From: Saururus chinensis
Taxonomy: Eukaryota > Streptophyta > Magnoliopsida > Piperales > Saururaceae
Direction: 5' to 3'
DNA: 64,000 nucleotides
NCBI GenBank assembly: GCA_035235625.1
Contig: CP141145.1
Span: 43,690,668 to 43,754,667, forward strand
The first letter of the stretch is position 1; every line of letters starts with the position of its first letter. The notes below the pieces were generated by a model, which had not been told where the DNA came from, did no database searches, and saw only the letters and a list, made by a program, of their open reading frames with translations. The position numbers and the translations under genes are program-made. Positions 11,801 through 21,372 of the stretch are shown one piece after another.

Positions 11801-13779
11801 GTATTTGCTGTGTTCTTGCCTCGGTGGAAACAACAATTGACTCACCAGTTGGATCACAAGGTAATATTTCCACTCAATTCTCGTACTTGTTTTCATGTAC
11901 TCCCTCCGTCCCATATTTATAGACCAATTTGGAAAAAAAGTGATATTTAAGAAAGCCAATTAATATACCTTTTTATTCCATCCACTAAGCTTTTTTACTC
12001 CATCCACTAATTACTTAGAGAAGGATATAACATGAAATAGGACTAATAATATAGGACTTTTTTTTGCAATGAGACTATTAAAATGGGGACGGAGGGAGTA
12101 TATGCCATAACCAATTTGAGAAAATATACTAATGCTAAAAATAATCTTGTGTACCATGTGCTAGAATCTGGATGCCTCCTCCCAAGCCTGCCTTCAGATG
12201 CAACTTTTGATCAAGCGTCAGGAGTAAGTTTCACTTGTGATCTAAATGATAATATAGCAGCTCCTTGGTGGTCTGCATCTGAAGAAGGATCAGTTTCTTC
12301 CTGCAATAAGAGTATGTGCAGCATTCTCAAATTCACTATTTAGTTAAATGTTTAAAGTTATTATACCTGCGCTTCTTTCGCTACTCTGCATATTCATGTT
12401 TTATGTTTTATTTGATCAATGATTTTATAGCTTTACATTTGTTTCCATCCAAGTTTAAACAGCTCGTGTTTACTTTTATGGTCTATTTACTTGGAGTTAG
12501 ATGTCTAGAAGGAACTGATGGTTTAAGTTTAAAAAGATAAACATTAATTCTAGGACATAAGTTTTTATTAATCTGAGAAGTTATATTCTTCAACCGAGTA
12601 GCTGAAGTGTCAGGTTCATAGTGTTTTCTTTTTTGGTATTTGTCTGGTAGGAAACATTTAATCAGGAAGAAAAACTGCAATGAATTTGGTACCAACTTTG
12701 GAGTTCTGGATGCTGACCTCCTCCTTAAAAAGTAGTGTTATGCCATCCACTCCCTTCTTACTCATATGGGCAGTGGATGCAGCAATTCTGTGAAATGACT
12801 AAGGAACAGTAAGAGTGTTAATAATCGAATGGAAGGGAACATAAAATTGGACATAAAAGTACAGCATCTAGAGATATATCTTTGTAACAATCAAGGTATT
12901 TATTGGTGGAAATGGAAATAAGTAGAATTGTTTCATAAAAGAGAGCCATCTTAAAGTAGCTCATATTTTTAGATGTAATTTTTTACTGAGCAAAAAAGGC
13001 ATACTTTTTGGGGGCAAATTGCACTTAACCCCTATCAATTATAGGAAAAATTCACATAACACCCATTATTAATAAAAGCCTGCAAATAACCTGCATGAAG
13101 TTAGGTAAACAAAATGGAATACCATTTTAAGAGGATTTTATCCCTCATTTCCTTCCTTACTGGTGGGTGTTGGCCTCCATTTGCAGCATCCATGCTGTCC
13201 CAGGTGAGTTCCTCGTGGTGAAAAACAGGCAAAAAACGAGGGCTAGAGTGAGAACCCCTAGTTGACTGAGGTTTAATTGATAGGGGCTAAGTGCAATTTA
13301 CCCTTTTGATGTGGGTCTGGGTGTGTGTTTTTTTTTCTTTCTCTTTTTGTGTTTGGGGGCAGGGGGGACAATGTGGAAACTAGCACATACGTATGTAAGT
13401 AAAAAAGAGCATATGTTTTCGCGTATAGAGAGGCTAAATTAAGTTTTTGGGTCCCAATTTAAAGCAGCTGGAAAATTATATGTGCAATTTGTTATGATAC
13501 ATAGTTTTTGTCCTTCACGTTTTGTCTATACTTTTACTTTTATTCCTGATTCTTTAGCCGCTTGACACCTGCTCTAATGAATCGCAGCTATTAAATTGCC
13601 AGCACTTCCAGCTGCTACGTCGGGTGATGTTGGTAAGCATTTTCTTTATTTTGTTCATTTGCTGCCTTTATGAGTTGTAGATTGTCAATCTAAGCGTAGT
13701 TCCATCTTTTGCAGGTGCAAAGCAGAAAGATGTGATGTTATACCTCTTATCTACTTTGGTTATTGCCACGCTGGTGTAA
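8840..13779 (+). CDS. SPARK-domain GPI-anchored protein (At1g61900-like), 460 aa, 7 exons
   Basis: Exons 8840-8906, 10038-10244, 10354-10959, 11474-11719, 12165-12311, 13588-13632 and 13715-13779; all introns are GT-AG and phases sum to 461 codons. The product matches the plant family of Arabidopsis At1g61900: hydrophobic N-terminal signal peptide, short Pro-rich linker (FAPSPLAPFTNN), then a cysteine-rich SPARK domain with paired cysteines (VVCCPQLHATL, NECCSQICQN, TACCKAMENYVSHLQKQ), several N-glycosylation sites, GCLLPSLPSD, and a C-terminal hydrophobic tail (VMLYLLSTLVIATLV) typical of GPI attachment. It should be displayed on the outer face of the plasma membrane; function is unknown, though SPARK domains occur in receptor kinases of symbiosis. 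Intron 4 holds a Stowaway MITE and intron 5 a Mutator-type MITE. The exon 1 to 2 join rests on phase and signal-peptide logic and is the least certain. Confidence 0.88.
11900..12098. mobile_element. Stowaway MITE in SPARK-gene intron 4
   Basis: 199 bp bounded by TA, with ends CTCCCTCCGTCCCATATTTA and, from the right inward, CTCCCTCCGTCCCCATTTTA. No coding capacity. It lies between exons 4 and 5 without touching splice sites. Confidence 0.85.
13012..13303. mobile_element. Mutator-type MITE in SPARK-gene intron 5
   Basis: About 292 bp with terminal inverted repeats GGGCAAATTGCACTTAACCC (left) and GGGTAAATTGCACTTAGCCC (right, read inward), the common GGGTAAATTGCA end of plant MULE-derived MITEs. 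The inverted repeat extends through CTATCAATTA. A clean 9-bp target duplication was not visible. No coding capacity. Confidence 0.7.
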
Positions 13780-15000
13780 TTATAGTGCGTAAGAAAACAC
13801 AGTGTGTCCATTGTATATACAAGAGACCCCAAACTGGAAGAGAACAGGTCAACCACGGACAAATTGGAATCAACCTCTGTAGTTAACACAAGTTTTAAAG
13901 TTACAAGTAGGGACGGCAAAGCCGATTCTTGAGTGTCAACCCAATAATTTGTATAAATAGAAATTATTGAGTTGTGAGAAGCTTTTTCCTAGATGAAAAT
14001 TACCTTGTATCTCAATTGTTGTAAATGTGATATTTTTTTTAATTGATGAAGCTTGTTTTCTTTATATTCAATGGTTTTTGGCTTCGGCAGGATTTCTAGC
14101 AAGATCAATATTTTTATTATTGACTCTCGAGAGATTTTTACCGTTGGTAGGTGTACCTTCATATTGCCGTTTGGTTGTTCATTGGGGGGAGATCAGTAAT
14201 GAGCAAAACTAGGACATCGGCATCCAACATTTTTTTTATGGTATAAAGAAAGGATGAGGAGTCTTTCATGGCCTAATTAGCCAGCCTACCCGTATTGCTT
14301 ATGTAAAGAGGGGGTGGGCTAGCTAAAATAAGGGGGGTGCGAGACTTTTCATCTATTAAAAAAAATGTGAAAAATTCAAAATTTTAAGCGGAAACAAGGG
14401 TATATGGGTCTGTTCAATTGGAAATGAAAAGAGGATACAAGGAAATTCAATGTTTGTTTTCTAGAATGGGTCTATATCCACCCCTATAATCTCTTTAGTA
14501 CTTCTATACCTCTATAAACCCTTTTATGAATTTATGTGTAAATTGGGGTACTGAGGGGATTATTGGGGTGCATATAGACTTATTTTTTTTCTATTCTAAA
14601 TCTAAGGGTGATTTTTTTAATTTATTGAGTGTCTTAATAAAATCCCTTTAAAAATCTTTTTCTTTCTTTGGAGTAAGAATATGAAATAACGTATATTTTC
14701 CTTGTCCTTTCTAACTATTGATGGAGGGAAATTTAATTTTCTTTTTCCTCTTTCTACACAAAAGTTCTTTTTATTTTTTCTTCATAATCCTTCATTTTCT
14801 TGCTAACCAAGTCAAAGGATAGATTAACTCTTTCACAATAACTATAACAGGATGGGCAGGCAGAACCGTTTTGCATAAATTTCTACCATTATTAAGAATT
14901 TTTAAGTAATTTTTTAAAATTCCTACTAACATGGGCGGTATGGGCTCATGTTTGTTGGTGTGAGCCTAGACATTATGGATTATTGTATCGAAATTTAATA
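13780..15000. other. Intergenic, 3' flank of SPARK gene
   Basis: First part is probable 3' untranslated region. The remainder is AT-rich and carries only the short palindromic element at 14470-14579. No gene recognised. Confidence 0.4.
14470..14579. mobile_element. Short palindromic MITE, TATATGCACCCC family
   Basis: 110 bp, nearly palindromic: left end GTCTATATCCACCCCTATAA, right end read inward GTCTATATGCACCCCAATAA. A relative with the same ends lies at 26512-26604. No coding capacity; superfamily not determined. Confidence 0.6.
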
Positions 15001-15159
15001 CTCCCTCCGTCCTAATTTAATAGCTCCAATAGAAAAGAAACCGTGTTCTATTTTAATTGCTCCATTTCTCTAATGTAGGCCGTTAGATGCAGTCTCCAAA
15101 GCTTCTCACGTAAATTCTTTTTTCTGCCCTCGAGCTCCTAAACTCCTAATAAGATTTTG

Positions 15160-15261
15160 GTGCGTAGCCAAGTGGAGCCTGGCTACCTCCAGAAGCTGCT
15201 CCCGGAATCCACCCCCAACCACCCGAAGCCCATCGAGACCATCTTCCAAGACGTGCAGTTG
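15160..15261 (+). pseudogene. Aromatic L-amino acid decarboxylase (TYDC/TDC-like) exon fragment
   Basis: Translates to [18 protein letters not shown] followed by a [10 protein letters not shown] motif, the N-terminal region of plant tyrosine/tryptophan decarboxylases (family motif V.PGYLR.LLPE.AP...E.I..I..DV). About 34 codons remain, ending in a stop just after the match. The parent enzyme is a PLP-dependent decarboxylase making tyramine or tryptamine. The catalytic lysine region is absent, so no activity is possible. It is cargo of the Stowaway-type element. Confidence 0.7.
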
Positions 15262-15269
15262 TTGGACTG

Positions 15270-15785
15270 AAGTGGCCATCAAGCTCGACGAGGCCGCCAC
15301 CATCAAGCTCGACGAGGCCACCGCCATGGACTGTGTCAACTGCAGTGCAACCTGGGTCGCTGAGAACATCGCCTGTGGCTCCGATGTCTACGGTGTAACC
15401 ACCGGCTTCGATGCAACCTCCCAGTGGTAGATCAACAAGACAGCTGACCTTCAGACCAAGCTGATCAAGTTCCTCAACGTCGGCGTCATCGGTAAGGAGA
15501 GCATCCCCTGCAACTACGCCAAGGTGGCTATGCTCGTGAGGACCAACACTCTCATGCAAGGCTACTCAGGGATCAGATGGGAGCTCCTAGAGGCCCTGGC
15601 CATTCTCATGAACGAGAACCTCATCCCCAAGCTACCCCTCAGGGGCACCATCACCACCTTTGCGTGACCTCGTCCCACTTTCCTACATCGCGGGGCTCCT
15701 AATGGGCCGCCATAACTCCCAGGTCGTAACAAAGGATGGAGAGAATATCACCACACTAAAGGCACTGAAGCGGGTCGAGAAGTGA
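15270..15785 (+). pseudogene. Phenylalanine ammonia-lyase fragment
   Basis: Matches the N-terminal/catalytic region of PAL: DVYGVTTGFDATS (contains the conserved YGVTTGFG loop, here with D for the last G), [39 protein letters not shown] and LPLRGTIT. An in-frame stop replaces the residues after ATSQW, and the frame is lost at the ASGDLVPLSY site, the MIO-cofactor motif, which is recognisable only in a shifted frame. A 24-base unit ATCAAGCTCGACGAGGCC is repeated in tandem near 15280-15325. PAL opens phenylpropanoid metabolism; this copy is a dead fragment. Confidence 0.85.
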
Positions 15786-15909
15786 CTGGAGGTGTGGGGG
15801 AGTAGGAGATGGTGACGAAGCGAAACATTAGAGAATACTTATGTAAGACTCATGATAGATAAAAAAAATAAAATAAAAAAATAGAACTATTAAAATAAGA
15901 CGGAGGGAA

Positions 15910-16427
15910 TAATATAAATTATTCAAAGGGCAGGCAGGCTTCAATCAGGTGTCCACTTTTTTGTCAACACGTGTTGTTAAAGCTTGTCAAAGCTTAATTT
16001 AACAAGTCGTAAGGCCCAAGCTAATGTGCTCTAAGTGTGAATTTAACCCTTTTTAAAAATAATAATAATTTTACTCCACTTTTTCTACACTTAAAAATTA
16101 TTTCACTATAATTAAATTAGGCAATGTGTCTATCCAGCTGACAAGTGAAGCCGTTTAGCAGGTTAAGACCCTTGAGGTTATTATCGTCATTCCAACGAAA
16201 CTCGAAGGTGAAAAATTGGAAGGCGGTCTCCCACTCAAGATTTGGGAAAGCCGCATTTTTTACCGAGTCGAATTCATTTAAAATTTCTCCCAAAAACAAC
16301 TCCCGCCACCCAAATTTCGTCCGACCACACGACACCCGCAAGCTTTGCCTCTCTTGCTCTTCATCTCTCCTCCATTCCTTGCCCTGATTATGATTCACGG
16401 CGATTTTTTGGTTTTGTTTTTGTCCTG
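15910..16427. other. Intergenic and probable promoter/leader of the next gene
   Basis: AT-rich to about 16110, then a pyrimidine-rich stretch before the ATG at 16428 that probably includes the 5' untranslated leader. No other gene seen. Confidence 0.4.
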
Positions 16428-19224
16428 ATGGCGGATGTCGGAGCTCCCTCGTTCTCGCTCGGCCTTGATCTCGATCCCGATCCAGATCTGGGTGGCGCCA
16501 ACCCCGCTCTCCCTCTCCCGCCCAGAGTTGCAGATGTAGAACGTGGTGCTTCTTCTTCGGCCCCAACATTTCGAATCTTCGAATTCGACGGCGACGACGA
16601 TGATTTCAATGCCGAATCTCTCGTCATCGACCGACGGGAAGACGAGGTTCCCCCTCCTCGAGCCCTAAAGCGGCTGAAGAGGGGGGGACCCGTTACTCCA
16701 TCCTCCGCTCCCCCGTCGCTGCAGTCGGTTCAGGCCCCTAGCCTTGACGAGGAGATTGAGGAGTTCTCTTCTGACGACGAGGATCCACGAATTGGTGAGA
16801 TTCTGTTTTACTCTTTCCTTTTTCTCCTTCGTTTGAATTTTATCGATGATAATAAGTAGATTGAAAGTTGTTTCATTGTGAATATATCAACTTTGGTTAG
16901 CATTTATGTGGGCGGCTAAATAGGCTAAAGTTGTGGCTGGGTTATTAGCATCCGTTCCAAGGCAAACCGTCTCTTAAATCTAGAGAGAACTGAGCACAAC
17001 CCTGTTACTATTTAACTAAAAATTACTTCGAATAACCCAATAATGTTTAGAACTTCTTTCTATCTCTACAATGGTACTATTATATGCTTCGTCTTGTAAA
17101 CCGTCAATGTTTAGTTTGTTGGAATGATCAATCAGTTCGTTATTCTCTTGTTTTTTCTGGAAGTGTCCGTCTTAGCTGGAAATTGGAGCACATGTGTTGC
17201 AGTTACTTCTCAATTTGCATTTTGATTCTATTTCTATTGTTTACATATAGCATGACATTCATTTTTATAGATATCAGGAGATTCTTTTTGACAATACCTA
17301 TTTGGACTCAGCAAGCCATGCAATTGTGGACCCAAAATTCACGAAAGAATCAAGAATTGTGGCATCTTTGATATACTCCCTCCGTCCTAAATTAATAGCT
17401 CCATTTGGCAAAAAAAAAAGTTCCTTATTAATAGCTCCATTTTATTAAATTTATGTGGTTAGGTACTTAAAAAAGAGTATCATAAGCTTATTTTTCCTTC
17501 TCTTAAATGTGGGTTTCACCATCCAATAAAAACCACTATTTTTATAAATGTAGCTATTAATATGGGACAGAGGGAGTATATTTTATCTAGCATTTTCAGT
17601 TGGTATTTTTAGGATAAACATCCCCTTTGTGCATGGAGCTCATACTGTTTATTTATCTGGTAGCCTGTTTTAGAAGAATTACATTAGTATAGTGTCTCTT
17701 CTAGAGTTATGGTGGAGATGATACTGATTATACAATTTTTTTTGCCCAATATGTAGGTGCACATACAAAAGTACATAGCCAACCTCCATATAGCAGTTCC
17801 AAGCTTTCACTCTGTCATCAAAGGGTTCTAAATAGAGAATCTACAGCCAAAATGGGATGCACTGAAAGTGCATCAGCTTTTAATTCTTCTTCATTTGGAA
17901 GATTGAATCCAAGTGACAGGCAGGGAATTCTTCCAAGGTTAACTGTTAGTCCTATTAGAAAAATCCAGCTCCTGGACTCTGATTCAGATGATCCTTCATC
18001 CAGTAACTGCAATCATCAAAAAGTTGAAATTGAAGGTGCATGCTTGCATGTTAGACGGAATCAACCAAATAAAGAAAAGTTTCAAACTGATGTTCCAAAG
18101 GAAGAATATTTTCAGAATCAGATTAGTGATTTTGCAACACCTGCTCTCGATGAGTTCTGTAAAGAATATTTTGCATCTACAAAGGAGAAGGAATTTCCTC
18201 CATTCAGGAAGGAAGAACTGCATGCGAAGAACCCTACATCAAGTCCTGGTTGCTTTCTTCATCAAATGGAAAGCACTTCCCAGATGAACAGTCGTAATGA
18301 AAACGTTGATTATTCTTGGTGTTCTTCTGATCCTCTTCCTCCTTCTTTTCACTATTATAACCACAAGGATTCTAGGATCCGTGAGTTGGTGCATGATCGC
18401 TTGCCAAACTTCTCTCCTACTGGTGCTGCAAACCAGATGAGCAACCAGAAATCCGAAGCAACCAATATTGATTACATGTACTTTCTAACTGCTTATAAAT
18501 TCATTCGCATCTCTTTTCATGAAAAACTGTATTTTAAGTGCTTATTGTGTAAATGTTGTGCTATTAGGAGTCAATTTAGCCACAGAGATATTCCTGTCAC
18601 CCGTAGTACTATGAACAAGGACTGTGTAGGAAGCAAAAAAAAGAGTGAACAAAATGTTAAAAAACCAAATACTAAAGGAGTGCCACAGGCTTCTGGAAGT
18701 TGGGTGAATCCAAAAGACTATTCTACTATTCCTAAGGATGCCGGTAGAAGACGATTTCATGCAAATGGTAATGCTTGTGGTCACTGGTTCACTGGCGAAG
18801 ATGGAAGAAAGGTAAGTACAGCTACAACAGAAGCATAATATGCACACATGCATATGTTAATCAGCAATAGGGATCATATCAATAGCTCAACTGTGTATTT
18901 TTTAAAAAGGTTATGCTCATCTCAGGCTATATTTTCATCAGGAATATGTTACAAAAGATGGGAAACAGCTGTCTGGTCAAGCAGCCTATAGGCACTACAG
19001 GAAGGTAGAGTTCTGGACTTGTATGGATATATAAAATTATGTTAGTAAACAAAATGGGAGACTGCTTTTGTGGAAATAGCGATCAATAATTTGCTCATTG
19101 TTTTGTGAGAATAAATATGAAGCTGATCTACCTCCCTTTTTTTGGCTGCCCACAGGAAAGTGGCGTGGGATTTAAAAGGGCAAGAAATAAATCCCTTGGC
19201 AAGAAGAAAACAAAGAAACGGTGA
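16428..19224 (+). CDS. Conserved plant protein of unknown function, basic C-terminus, 487 aa, 5 exons
   Basis: Exons 16428-16794, 17757-18477, 18568-18811, 18942-19004 and 19156-19224; all GT-AG, phases consistent, 488 codons. Not recognised by name. The N-terminus is acidic and low-complexity (FSLGLDLDPDPDL, FDGDDDDF, EEIEEFSSDDED) with a basic PPPRALKRLKRG patch that could be a nuclear signal. The middle is Ser-rich and probably disordered. The C-terminus is the conserved part: GHWFTGEDGRK, EYVTKDGKQLSGQAAYRHYR, and ESGVGFKRARNK ending in a Lys-rich tail, a second nuclear-localisation-like stretch. This suggests a nuclear protein, an inference. Intron 1 carries a Stowaway MITE. Intron 2 is only 90 bases, in phase and stop-free, so a longer 517-aa form could be made by retention. 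Confidence 0.8.
17376..17576. mobile_element. Stowaway MITE in intron 1 of the unknown gene
   Basis: 201 bp flanked by TA. Left end CTCCCTCCGTCCTAAATTAA then TAGCTCC; right end read inward CTCCCTCTGTCCCATATTAA then TAGCT. It contains an internal repeat of TTAATAGCTCCATTT. Its ends closely match those of the gene-carrying elements at 15001 and 38384, marking one family. Confidence 0.85.
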
Positions 19225-21372
19225 ACCCTTGCTATATTTCTCATTTCATTGGCATTGTGTAATGAAAAAAATGCAAATGCTGCACTTTTGCCAGTGTTGG
19301 TGACAGAAATGGAGGCCAGGGATAGTCCGCCAGGGAAGAGTGAGGCATGTGGTGTGCTTTTCAAACACCAGTCCCTTCTATATTGATGGCGTTCATGGGT
19401 ATAGCATACCAGGGGAGGAAATAGGAAGAGAGGAAGAAAAAGGAGTCGAAGTGTTAGAATATAAAACGAATAAGTAAGATTTCCCATCCTAATAGTTTGA
19501 GCTTTTAGGAAACTTGGTTATTTTACATAGTATAAGAGCTGAAGATTCTGACTGGTCTTGGGTTTTTCTTTGGAGGCATTTATACCCTAGTTGTGTTCTA
19601 CGTGCTGTATTACTGTATGGCACCTAACAAATTTTGTATAATAGAATTCTAATTGTCCAGCATGCAATGATGAAGTAATTAACGAGCACAATTGTGTAAT
19701 AGACCTGTTGGTATGGGTCACTTTTTATGTTTCTTGAATCTATGCAGATTAATTTTTAGGCTTGTGATCACCGTCAAGCATAGAATTAACCAAATGCTTC
19801 CCTCATACATGGGTTACAATTTTTGTTTTACTGAAAAGAGAACTTACCTCAGTCCAGTGCCAAAGAGAAAAGAGAACTCATCTCAGTCAGGCGAACAATA
19901 TTTGTCAGCCTGGATGATTTTTTGGAGTATCAAAGGACACGGAGGTGCCTTTCATTTGTAACTATGAGCATGAAAAACTGGAAATTTTGGGAGAATCCTA
20001 CCCAAGGTTGAGGAAAGAAAGAACAAAGCAAAACTCCATCACTTATAGCTTTGCTTGATGTGCATTATAAATGTGGGATATATATAATATAAAAGTAGAC
20101 AATATGAAATGGAGGGAGCAATAACATAATTTCTAACCTCATATGCTATTAGATATAACACTAATTTAATATGGTAGGAAAGCCAAGGTCTTGAGTTCCT
20201 ATCAAGCAGGAACAATTCTCTCTTTATTTATCAGGGCATTTTTTCACAGGTTTGATATTCAAATTTCATAAGCTGCTCAGTTTTTTGCCATTTGTGCTAT
20301 AAGCTATGTCATGTTCGCGTGTTAATGTGAAAACAACGCTTACTTAACAGTAACTGCTGGTGCACTCTAATTATCTTATGTGAAAAATTGGATTTCATGT
20401 TCGATAGGGAAGAACCTGGAACCATATTATGTTTAACCATATATTTCATGGGATACGTCTCATCTTTAACATACGTGCAATTAGGTAGATTACAAAGGCT
20501 CATTTGTCTATATTACAGTGATATGTAGGCTCTAGGCATGAGCTCCATATATTGCTGCAGGCTGCAAGGATCGTAGCACCGCTCAAGCGAGAACTCAGAT
20601 TTGGGAGACAATAAGAGTTTTTTTTCTTTTTATTCGTGAGACTAGTGAATAAGCGTGTTGAGAAATCGAGCTGAGTAGGATTTAAACCAAACTCAAAATT
20701 TGAACGGCAAGCTGTGCACAAGGCTCAAATTCAGCCCCAAATATTTATTCTTACAATATGAAACGAAGTTCGGGGGAGTCAAAACTTTATTCTAACTCAA
20801 ACTAAGTTTGAGCCGAGTTGAGCCAGATCTACTCGACTACGAGTTAACACCCCTACTGGTGAGTTAAATAAGTTGATAACTAGACTGGAACATGGAAGAC
20901 GAAGCAATGTTTACCCTTCCAATTTCAATTCTTAAGTGCCCTCTCACTAATCCGCAGGATGCCGCGCGAACTCTAACTATTCTCTTTTAGTTGACGAACT
21001 ATAGCACCTAATAACCACACAATTACAGCTCCAAAAGAGTCTGCCTGGCTATCAGGCAAAAGAATCTTAGGCCGAACCAATACCTTAATATTTTCGTTAA
21101 GGGCGGATTAACCGGTACAACACATATGCTTCGTTCATGAGATGAGTGACAGCCCTTCACGGCTTTACTTGAGCGAAGTGACCAAACCATTGAAGCAACA
21201 GTTGATACAAGAAGAGTTGCGCGGGTCGCTTGGGAGTAACATACTTCGTCCTACGAAATTTTGTAGACCGAGGGTAACAAAATTTGGTTAGCATCGTGAT
21301 ATGACAAACTCTACAAGGCAGGCTTATAAGGAGGACAAAAATATATAAGCCTGGACTTTGGTTTATCCATAC
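19225..21372. other. Intergenic, 3' flanks of two converging genes
   Basis: The unknown gene (+) and HSP70-16 (-) converge here. No gene recognised. Near 20100-20125 a lone GGAGGGAG end suggests a decayed Stowaway copy, and near 20780-20860 sequence ending GAGTTAACACCCCTACTGG resembles the terminal part of common plant DNA transposons, but no partner end was found. Confidence 0.4.

Larger units (their letters stand above)
15001..15909 (+). mobile_element. Gene-carrying Stowaway/Mariner-type element (decarboxylase + PAL fragments)
   Basis: 909 bp flanked by TA. The left end is CTCCCTCCGTCCTAATTTAA and the right end, read inward, TTCCCTCCGTCTTATTTTAA; similarity continues through TAGCTC-like sequence for about 28 bases. 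The middle is much more GC-rich than the ends and holds two host gene fragments in the same orientation. Stowaway elements are usually under 500 bp and non-coding, so this is an uncommon cargo-bearing member. No transposase is present; mobility would depend on a Mariner-like transposase elsewhere. Confidence 0.8.

Noticed and set aside
15106-15559. Minus-strand open frames of 87 and 137 codons across the PAL piece
   Set aside because: They are antisense shadows of the decarboxylase/PAL fragments, which match known proteins on the plus strand.
20780-20860. hAT-like terminal motif (reverse of TAGGGGTGTTAACTCG)
   Set aside because: Only one end visible; no target duplication or partner end.
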